Assembly: GCA_949316235.1 (NCBI GenBank)
Contig: OX438753.1
Span: 19,338,801-19,402,800, forward strand
Origin: Oegoconia quadripuncta
Lineage: Eukaryota; Arthropoda; Insecta; Lepidoptera; Autostichidae
Length of the DNA stretch: 64,000 bases
Direction: 5' to 3'
In this document: piece after piece, positions 12,701-24,700 of the stretch
Numbering within the stretch: position 1 is the first letter of the stretch
How the letters are laid out: each line of letters starts with the position of its first letter
Position numbers and translations under genes: made by a program
Notes under the pieces: generated by a model
Database searches by the model: none
Seen by the model: the letters and a program-made list of their open reading frames with translations, nothing else
What the model was told of the DNA's origin: nothing

Positions 12701-15700
12701 CCAAAATGGGGTGGTCATCTTATCCCAAACATTAATGCTTGGGTGTTCCAAACATTAAGAGTTTAATGCTTGAAACAACATCCACGGTTCACCGTACGAA
12801 ATATACAGAAAGGCACATGTGACGGGGGGTGAACCCATCGCCGTTAAAACATGGAAATCTATAGATGTTTTATAGTGAAAAGTTCCATAGTCGCCTTAAA
12901 CCACACCCACAGGAAGAGATGGTCTGGTTCTATTCTTTTTACGTAGTGAAATCACACAGCACAATAGATTACTAAAAATTTAAAACTTACTGTAGAACTA
13001 GATGGCGCTGTGTGTATGTCTAAGGTCTTATTATTTATATAGACGTGTATGTTTATACTATTTAGAGACTATAGAGATAAATTACTGCATTCGAGAATCG
13101 AGTTAAACCTACCTACACTAAGCAATTAAATGTAATATTGCTCGTAGGTCTTGTTTTGTTCCGGACTTTCCAAGTAATGTGTGTACTTTATGTAGATCAA
13201 CTTACCTATTACCACCTATTCTAATAGCATGACCGCAACAACAGATAATGACTTACAATTATACGGTGGCTAAGAATATAGATCTATATAATAAATGTAC
13301 ACAAATCACAGACGTGTCTAATCCAAGTAAGTAAGTAAAAAGTAAAATCATTTTTATTGTGTCAAAAACAGTATTACAATATAAGCAGTGAGGTAGCCCT
13401 GGTCCCCACACTAGGATTCCCTGTGTTGTGGGTAACCAGTCTCTTCCCCATCCAATTAACAAAGTATCACAAGTGTTGTACCATAAAATATGTCTTTGTA
13501 TATTACATTTTTTGAGATCTTAATTTCTAGGTTGCTTAAAATAAAAAAAAATAAAAAAAAAGTATAAAAAATATTAAAAAAAAATAAGTAATATTATAAA
13601 TGCGAAAGTTTGGATGTTTGTTTGTTTGTTGTTCGCCGAACCCTACCTTTGCAGGTCACACATAGCAATTTACACAAGCAATTTCACCATTCTAATATTA
13701 GGTCCTTACCAATGAAATTGGCATTTTGTATGAAGACTTTCATTAAGACTGTTTTCTCCATACAAACATTTTTGATTTTTTTTTTGGGAACGGAAAATCC
13801 AAATTTAGCTAAACTTTGTGTGTATTATAGGATAACATTAAGTTAAGTATAGGCAGTGTTAATTTTTAAAAGTAACCGCTTTCTAAAAGTTTCAGCGAAT
13901 CTAAGAAATGATTATGATAAGCATATGAAAAGAGCTCTGTTCAAATTTTTTTTATTATGTGATTTAGCCCAGAAATTAAAAAATATTTCATGTGAAAACT
14001 TGAAATAATATTCCATTTTCCAAATAAAAAACAAATTTGGATATAGCTTTGAAAATCGCAGGAATTGGTACATATGATTAACGAAGAAAAAAAACTCCAA
14101 TTTCATAGGTAAAGACCCAATAATTAACTTTATACGTTATTTATACTATGTAATTTTTTATTATGATAAGTAATATGGTAATAATGCAAAAAAAACCAAA
14201 TTAATCAAATTATTATAAAATCTAATAAATCATCAAGTCAAACTACCCAGAGCTAGTTCAAGAAATCATTAAGTCAAAATGTCAATCTAACTACTATTAT
14301 AAATGCGAAAGTTTGGATGTTTGTTTGTTTGTTGCTTAATCACGGCGAAACGGATGAACGGATTTGGATGAAATTTGGTATATAGGTAGAATATACCCTT
14401 CATTAAGAAATACAATACTATTATCCCGATCAAGTGAGTAGTTCCCGCGGGATAAACGAATTAAACATTTCCGTGATAAAACTATTCCACGCAGGCGAAG
14501 CCACGGGCGGAATGCTAGTAGGTTAAGTTAGACCGTGCGGTATGGGATTCCGTTTCCATACAAAAGTATTAGTTACGTTTTATTTCACCATTGTTACGTC
14601 AACGTCAAAACATTAAAAAAAAAACAAAATAAAATAAAATATTAAATTTCTGGCTATTTGAATGCTAAGAAACATGAAATGGGTAAGGTAACCCTATGAG
14701 AGCTGGGCAATGATTTCTAATGACATTATCCAACACGTTACTATAAATACCATTAGGGCTTTTGGGCTCAGCGGGTAGCGCCGACTCGGGCTTGACGTCA
14801 GTCATTCCTGATATTAAGTGTAGGTGGCCGTAAGATGGACCCCCAAGTTATTTGGAGGACTGGCTGTCTCATTTCAAACGATCGGAACTTAGATACATTA
14901 ATAATTCAGACACACCAATTAACCACCATTCTCTCTCTACTATTTAAGAGCTATGCTCTTGTCGGTGGAGTCCTTTCCACACTTCTCTACATTCCGCCTT
15001 TTCTTTGACTTCCTGATACGACACGGCATTTACTACCATTATATAGTCTTAAATTAAGCAAAGCGTATATGGAACTAGTAACAAAATTTATATAAACACA
15101 AGTATTGGTATTTAGAACTAAATTGCTAATATTGTATTCAGACCAACTAAGTTTCAACCGCCTCCGTGGCTCAATGTAAACAACATTGGGTTTACGATTC
15201 GGAGGTTGCGGGTTCGATCCCCAGCGGGGTACGTGTTTAAGTACTCGGTTTGGTTGGTGGTAGGGCATTCTAAACGTCCACCTGGCTAGCTACCACCATC
15301 TTATCTAAATCTGCCGCCAAGCAGCAATGTTAATAGCATTGTTGTGTTCCGGTATTCAGAGATAAGATAGCCAGTCCCCCAAATGTGTTGGGGTTTCCGG
15401 GTCAGTACGCTTCCACCTTCGACCTCATCTTCACTTAACATCAGGTGTGATTGAGGTCAAGTACCAACCCGTTGTGCATAAAAAAAAATCCAGCCATCTA
15501 TTGAAGTTATTGAAGACGTTTATGTTCCAATGGAGTTTAATAGTTGATTGTCAAAAGCCTTATACACGTCCTCACTGTTCCAACAGTCCTCCAACCTATG
15601 GCCAACAACCAACAGGCTGTACTCCAGTACAGCCTCCTCTCACTGGGAGAGTATGGGCCATAACCCAGTGGAACCAGTGCGGATTGGTAGATTTGTCGGA

Positions 15701-18700
15701 GTGGTGTCAGACTAGTGGCCACGTAACAGTCGAGTGTATTTAAACCGCCTCTGTTGGCCACCGACTTGGCTTAATGACTTCCTTCAATTGAAAACAACCT
15801 TACACATATATACATTCACACATACATACTCATCACACACGCTTTAATTTTCAGTGCCATTTGTCATTATTTCTTATATTTCTTTTTTGTTTGCTATGTA
15901 TACTTTCAAAATATAAAATAAATTAATTTTTACTTACTCTGTACTCTGTAAATATTGAAAAGTGGTGTTTTCTAATACAAGTGTATCCAATACTTACCAG
16001 AAAACTCAGTCCATTGTAGGTACTGTAAACTAACTGAGAATGAAATAAACTATTTTTTTTTCGAAGCGCGATATCACTCGTACTAAAATGGCATTAGTGG
16101 CAATCCATCCAAGGAATGTCTGGCGAGACATTGCTTAACTTCGCCAATCGAAAACGAATGTAATTCGCCATAAGTGCATTTATAGTTCATCATATAAACA
16201 TCTCACCGTAAGCATCCCGCCGTAAGGATATAGGCCTTCCCTCGTATAATGAGGGAGTATGGGTCATAGTCCACCACGCTGACCCATTGCGGGTTGGGGA
16301 CTTCACATGCCTTGGAATTTTTATTTTTCAGGTATAAAGGTTTCTCACGATGTTTTCCTTCACTGTTTAAGAGCAGTCGGGTAAATGCACATAAGTAATT
16401 AAATGAAATCTGGTACATGACCTGCCTGGGAATTGGACCCGGACCTCCCAAATTGGGAGACCGTATCTAAACCGCTGAGCCACCGACGCTATTGTACAGT
16501 TCTTTATGTAATATATCTATCTAAATCTCTAGCCTGATGCAAGGAAAGCGGTATCTTGTATCTACATGTTTTTTTTTTGTTTTAGGTCATAAGGAAGAAG
16601 CGTGAAGAAATAAAGATTGAACAAGAAAGTAAAACCGAAGCTGACAGTAACTATGGTAAATATTTAATGCTTTATACAATTTATTTCATAGCTTCAAAAT
16701 AACTTGTATAAACAACGTTATGGTTTACGAAAGGGAGGTCGCGGGCTCGCGGGTTCGTTCCCCAGCGGTATTCTATTCGGTTTGGTTAGTGGTAGGGCAT
16801 AAGATCGTAGAAAATATTGAAAGCCTTGTCTGCATTGCTTTCCTTAAATATTGGGTCTTTACCTATGAAATTTGAGTTTTTTTCTTCGTTAATCATATGT
16901 ACCAATTCCTGCGATTTTCAAAGCTATATGCAAATTTGTTTTTTATTTGGAAAATGGAATATTATTTCAAGGTTTCACATGAAATATTTTTTAATTACTG
17001 GGCTAAAACGCATAATAAAAAAAAATGAAACAGAGCTTTTTTCATGTGCTTCCCATAATCATTTCTTAGGTTTGCTGCAACTTTACTATACTTAACTTAA
17101 TGTTATCCGATAATACACACAAAGTTTAGCTAAATTTGGATTTGCCGTTCCCAAAAAAAAAAATCAAAAATATATGTATGGAGAAAACAGTCTTAATGAA
17201 ATTCTTCATACAAAAAGCCAATTTCATAGGTAAGGACCTAATACATACAATACAAATACACTTTATTGCACAACAGATCAGAGACTAATACATCATCATA
17301 GCTTAGCGATGACAGGCACTGTATAAATTCTGGTTTTCTGGGTATGAAAAATTTTTGATGACGACTTTCTCGTTATTTCTTTTTTAATTTAAAATCTTAA
17401 AATATCAGGATACTTAATTACGAGTGCTTGTAATCCCGTTTCACCAGGTGAGCTGTTGACTCCTTTCTCATCATCATCATCATCACTGCTCTCTGGATCG
17501 CCAGGATATTGTGATAGCGTTTAGACTACGTTCCGGACACATTCCATTAAATAAGTTCGCTCACATGATGGGAAAAGTCCCATCTCCGAATTGTACCGAG
17601 TGTGATGTGGTGGAGGATACCTATCATGTGCTGATGGAATGTGTCCGTAACGAGGATTATAGAATAGAAGTAGTTATAAATAATAATATACGAGTATTAG
17701 GTGGATGCAATAGGGCTCTAGCACACCCTGCGTCTCCAGCAGCCAAAAATATGTATAATTTATATAAAATTGCTGTGCGAAGGAGGAATTAGCCGTCTAG
17801 TACATAAGTAAGCTGTACCAACGGAGCGGCATAGTCGCTTTCGACAAAGCTCCTTAAAATAAGATTAAAAAAAAAAAAAAAAAAAAAATCATCATCAGCC
17901 CGTAAACATCCCACTGCAGGGATATAGGCCTTCCCTCGTATTTGAGGGAGTATGGGTATAGTCCATCACGCTGGCCCAATGAGGGTTGGGGACTTCACAT
18001 GCCTTTGAATTTTTATTTCTCAGGCATCCAAATTTTCCTCACGATGTTTTCCTTCACCGTTTAAGAGCACATAAGTAATTACATTTAAAAACTCATTGGT
18101 ATTATGAACTGCCTGGGAATCGAAATTATTAGACCGCGTTTTAACCCCTGAACAACCGACGCTTTCTCATACTCTCCTCATAAAAAAATTAATAATTACA
18201 GATCTTGATAGTTACAAACGGAAGACATTCCTCGACCTTCTCATTTCCCTCTCTGGCGGCGACAAGGGTTACAATGACGTCGAACTAAGGGAGGAGATGT
18301 TGACACTCTCTATAGCTGGCACTGACACCTCTGCTGTGGCCATCGGCTTCACCCTCAAATTGCTGGCGAAATACCCTAAGATACAGGAGAAGGTGTACCA
18401 GGAGTAAGTACATATACCGAAAAGAGGAAAAAAGAGGAAATGGTGAATTTGAATTTGTGTAATTTGCATTGAATTACGAACAATCCAGTCAATCATAAAA
18501 AAAAAGGACAACTTTTCCCCGGGAACCATACTCGAGTTCGATCAACAAATTTTCAATTATACCCATATGTGAACCATTCTGAAACTACCTTTTGTATGGA
18601 AGTCCAACAATTTTCGGCTGAATTCGGCTATGGTAAGAAGTTGTTCGTTATGAGGAGCAAACAGTAAACAGGAATTACACGAATTAAATTTTACCCTGTA

Positions 18701-21700
18701 TGATCTCACTGAATTAGTTAAAAACTATACAACATATTAAGTTTTTACTGATATAAAAAGTGCGTTACTAGGTTGTTAAATTGATACGATGATCGATTGA
18801 TAAGTCGATGACGACCTTTTGGTGTAGTGGTTAGAAACTCTGACCATTACACCAAAAGTTTCGGGGGTCGAATCCCGCTAGGGGCATAATAAGCATTCAT
18901 TTATTAAAAAATATATTTATTTGTGTAGTTTCTCAACCATCTGGTATTCAGTTTTTATGATGAATATGGACATGTGTACCCGAGTTATGGATGTTTTCAT
19001 ATATAATAAGTTATTATTTACAAAAACAATATGTATTTATGTGGTGTATATCAACCATCTGGTATCCACAACACAAGCATATACTTGCTTAATGCGGAAC
19101 TAGATGGCATTGTGTGTACGTCCAAGGATATTTAATTATTATTATATGATATAATATGGATACCATCTGGATAAAATAAATTAAAAATTTTAGTCCCTCG
19201 AGGGAAAGTTCATTTGTTTGTTTGTAAACGCTGTGTTGTACAAAAAGGCAATACATTAATTAATTAATTTAGTTTGCGAGATATAAGAGATTTAGTTCGT
19301 AAAATAAATAGGATTTTTCTCATTTTTATATTAAATTCTTTTTATATCATTTCGAAAAAAAAATTCCCCGTTTTGTAGCCCTAGCCGATAGCAAGGCTCT
19401 TTGAGCCCTCAACCACTCGCGCAGCCCCAAAACACGCGACACCAGGGCGATTTCTCAGGGAAAATGGGGGCTATACTGAAGCGATCGAAAAAACATTTTC
19501 AATGTTAAAATGCTATCAAAACTGCAACTACAGAAGCTGAATGTCATGCACAATAAAGTTACCATTTTCACTTGGAATGTTATAGTCATGTGACAGGCTG
19601 TCACTGACCTACCTTTTTATTTTTATGCAATTCAATCACACCTGATATTAAGTGAAGATGAGGTCGAAGGTGGAAGCGTACTGACCCGCAAATCCCACAC
19701 ATTTGGGGGACTGGCTATCTTATCTCTGACAACCGGAACACAACAATGCTATTAACATTGCTGCTTGGCGGCAGATTTAGATAAGATAGATAGATAATTT
19801 GTTTATTTGCCTCTAAGCACATTGCACAATTATAACAATTGGTAATACAGAACAGAACAGTATAGTAGTATTACAGGAATAAAAATCCTAAAATATCAGT
19901 TATTATGTGCTGTAGGGACAAAATGGTTCCAACTCAACATGGTGCTCCGCCCGCGGACGGTTGGAGCGCTGGTATTCTGTTGGGACCAGTGGTGAAGATG
20001 ATGGTAGCTAGCCAGGCGGAGATTTAAAATGCCTTACCACCAATTCCCTCCTACCTCATGAAGCTTATAGTTGACAACTATGAGATTTTTTATATACAAA
20101 TATTCATAGTCAAATATTACTGCGTATGGACCGGGTCGTTCAAGCAGTTAAAATGGCACCATTTCATTGGTGTTAAAACGAGAGTGTGGAACCAATAATG
20201 GTTTTGTAGTCACACACCGACTTCGTTCGCGAACTGTCGTATCAAATGGTGATTAATATTGTAAAAAAATGCTTCACTTACCACAGAAAAGTGCTACTAT
20301 GTATATCTACGTCTATGACAGGTATGTAGGTATATAGTAGTCCACTTAGAGGTGTATTAAAATAATACTACAGTCATCAACGCATAAACTTTTAGGTATT
20401 TAGAAGTCAGATCGTGTCCTCAAAGTATAATCTCGAGAGATGCTCTTGTAATGCCAATTAAAAATTTAAGGAGACCAAAGTCGGAAATAGTTGAGACTAA
20501 AGGAAAACGCAACTAAATGTTCACTAGTTTGGGAGTAAAGAAGGTTAATGGGCAGATGAAGGTTGCGGAAAGAGGAAAATGTCTTCAAGCTAATCAGATA
20601 TCAGCATAGAAATGTATTCCTCCTACGGAAGGGGATGAAAAACACAACATGAGAGAGGCCTATGTCCAGCAGTGGACGTTTATAGGCAGTATGGTAGTCA
20701 AGCCATATTTTCATTATCATACCACAGATTTAGGAGTTCTGTTATTGGAGAGTTATTGCATGGGTAATATTTATATTGTTCGGTTTGTGTAGCAGCACAT
20801 TGTAACATTGTAATGATACGGATGTACTTATTGTAAACTTCATAACTTGTAAGTCTTGTGAAATACTGTATTACTTACCTTGTGGATAGTGTCGTGGACT
20901 GTGTATATACTTAATACCTACAGAAAATGTTAATAATGTAACTATGTACACTGTTGTTAACTGTCCCAAATAAATAAAAAAAAAAAAAAAAAAAAAAAAC
21001 CCTGTAGTCTCAGACTGGTTAGGGTTAGCGGTCACTAGATGGGCTAGGTACTCATAAAAAGCTGCCAAATGCTGGTTGCAGAGAGGTGAGTCTGGATGGT
21101 AAATCAATCACCCTTATACCAAATCCAGTTGTCCCATGACATACCTCCAGGTTACAACAGAATACCAGTGTGTTGCCCGTCGCTGAGCTGTAGTAGCCTT
21201 TTTGTATACTGCGGCACACACATAATATTTGATGTTTCTGTACTTGTGTTTTATTGTGATCTTTCATATGTAAAATTGTTATGTGTGTGTACGTAGATGC
21301 AAATAAATGTTATCTGTCTGTCTTTACAAGGATTTATCACTTTACAATTTATCTTTACAGATTGCTTGATGTATTCGGTGATACCGACAGACCTCTGGTG
21401 AAGGAAGATCTGATGAATCTCAAATACTTGGAGCGAGTGGTGAAGGAGTCCCTCCGGCTGTTTCCGCCTGTACCGTTTGTAATAAGGAAAATAATCAAGG
21501 ATACTACACTACGTGAGTTTATTATAAAGTATTTTTTTATATTATAAAGAGATTATAATCAACGGCGTATATGCCAGGCGAGGAGGTGGTAAATGGGGTC
21601 ACACATACATTGTGGATATATGCATTCGTCTTGCCAAGCGGATGAGATCAGGTTTATTTATATAGATTCCGGCTTTTTGGCGGGATCTCGGCGAGTAAAG

Positions 21701-24700
21701 TTGCATTTTTCTATATAATTCTTATAATTTGTGCATTCTGACTTTTGAAGCTTAATGATGGCAGAATATTGTGCAGCAAAAGTTAGTGTACAAATGAAGG
21801 GAAGTGTAAATTTAAGTGCTTAACGAAGCTTTCGGGTTCCCACAAGAAGCCGCCGAAATCTTTTGTAAAGCACTCTGCCACTTTACTGAAGAATGACTTG
21901 ACCGTGACTAGACTCTGTATACGCCAAGTATACGACTAATTACTTGTTTTGACTAAGACTGACTAATAAATTGAAGAAATAAGAAAAATGAGACATGGCT
22001 GTATGGCCTTAGATCCCTTTGCCTTCTCCGAAAGGAGTGAACAGTGTAAACTATCTTTAAATAAGTTTAAAGTAGTGTTCGTGAAGAGATGTTTTATAAA
22101 TATTTATACAGACGTATAGCCGTTATGTAGTATCCATAGTGTGTAGGCCAGTAAGTAGGCTTAGTTTGAGGCTAGATGATTAGTGTAATTGTTCGAATAT
22201 TTATTATTTAAGTAGATATATTATTATGATGGTTAATGATCGTCAATTTAGGTGTAGTAAAAGGGTAACTTTTACATGTACTTTTGTCGAAAATTCACAA
22301 TTTACCTTGAGCCAAATGCTGCAAGATATTTCTTTAATTTTTAAATGATATTTTGCCGCAATTAACATTAACCATCTTCTTTAACAGCTTCAGGCAAAGT
22401 GTTGCCAGGCGGCTCGGGGGTGGTGGTCTCAATATGGGGCGTCCATCGGGACCCCCAATATTGGGGCCCAGAAGCGGAACATTTCGACCCAGACCGGTTT
22501 CTACCAGAGAGATTTAGTCTGCCTCACTCTTGCTGCTATATGCCCTTCAGTAATGGTCCGAGGAACTGTGTTGGTAGGTATCATTTATTTAATGTAACAA
22601 CATCCACTGTTCATCTTTAGAAATATACAGAAATGCACACTTGACAGCGAGTGAGCCCATCGCCGTTAAAACGTGCAAAATGATTTTTGGTGGAAAGTCC
22701 CTTACTCGCCTTTTACGACACCCACGGGAAGACTGGTTGAATTCTTTTTACGTGCCTAAACCATACAGCACGGACATGTTGTTTTCGTAACCTATCACAT
22801 TCCGGACCTCGCGTGATTGTGATTTCTTCTGTCAAAAATCAAAGGTTTGATGGGAGGGTTGAGATTAATGGAAAAAGACGAACTATGATTCTTTTTTAAC
22901 GAACACGTAATGTCCATGGTCTCAGATCTGTGGTCCTCATATACCGACCTACACATTGACTTTTTAATTGTAAACTGCTTGCTTATTTGTGAAGATAAGA
23001 ATGATATATTTGAATATTGACATGTATTATTTTTTTTATTTTAGTGATACTGATAATGTGAAAATATATTAATTAATTTTAGGCTATTGGAATAGTATGA
23101 CGGCACGGAACTGTTAAACCCTTAATCTGGCAAATAAATAAATCATTAACTCATTCATATTTTGAAAAAATGTTTGAAAAAATTAAAACTATTTAAAATA
23201 TTGAATTTAACCATTTGAATAGTGAGATCCCACAGACTGATATCTTTCACGATTCATTAGGTATGTTTAAGAGAAGAATCTCTCAATATTTGCAGAAGCA
23301 ACATTTATGGACCGCTGTGCTGTTTTCAATTCAATTAATTTAGTTTTTTGTAATCGTTACTAGACTTGTAATACCTTAATTATGTTTAGAGCTGTGTATT
23401 CCTCTTGAATGTTGTACACGCCAATTATTGGCACATAATTATCAGACCTGTTTATACTTGAACCTGTTTGTTGTGAGTTGTAATATGTGTGCTGTTGGTG
23501 TCTTATTAAATAAATAAATAAAAATATAACGAAAAATGTTTATAAAACTATTGCTTTAGGTATTTTTAATATAAGTTGTTTTATTTTTGTGTTACGCAAA
23601 ACATTCAGTGTGCCCCACGCACTGCGCGAGATAACTTCTAATTATTACCATTTTAAAATAATACATAAAATGCTGATAACATGTTTCTTTATTCAACTAA
23701 TTGTTACTAAATGAGTTGTTATTACTAGTTCCGAGTTAATAATTTCCGTGTTCGTACGCAATACGACTAAACGCCTGTTCTACGACTTGTTGATTGAGTT
23801 CCGGATAGCCAATGCTGAACTTATTTGCTAGTTTTTTTTTATGCACAACGGGTTGGTACTTGACCTCAATCACACCAAGACAATATGAGGTCGAAGGTAC
23901 TGACTGACCCGGAAACTGGCTACCTTATCTCTGACAACCGGAACACAACAATGCCATTAACATTGCTGCTTAGCGGCAGATTTAGATAAGATGGTGGTAG
24001 CTAGCCAGGCGGACATTTAAAATGCCCTTCCACCAACCAAACCGAGTACTTAAACATGTACCCCGCTGGGGATCGAACCCGCGACTTCCAAATCGTAAAC
24101 CCAATGTTGTTTACATTGAGCCACGGAGACGGTAGATAACTTTAAAATTTTTATTTCACTGTATCGGATAGATCAAATCCGTGCCAACTTAATAGCATGT
24201 TTAATTTGTTTGTTATTTTTTCATCTGGCCGTTAAGGATGTCCATATACCGGATGAGGTTTTTTATCGTAAGAAAAAAAAATTGGGCGTATTAGGTAAGT
24301 GAAATTGAAGTTATTGGCATAGGTAGTTTTTTTTTTCACAAACCATCATCGACGCACGCGCCGGCCGAAGATTGATATGCGACTGGCGGGATTCGTAGGG
24401 TTCCTATCATGCGAAATTTATCATATTTTCTCCATGTTTTTTAAATTTATTTAATTTAATGATGTAATTATGTGGAATAGGCTATTAAAGCGACCATCAA
24501 ATGACAACGCAGTATTCATAATGGGCTTGAAAAAAAAATTAAACTATCTATATCAATACCTTCTTACCTAATATGCCGTATTGTTTTCCTTATGGTAATA
24601 AAACTCATTCCGTATATAAAAAGAATTATCAACCACTTTTAACTTGCAAATATTTTATCGGTCAGATCTGAAACAATGTCAGCAAGTGGTGTTAGCAAAT

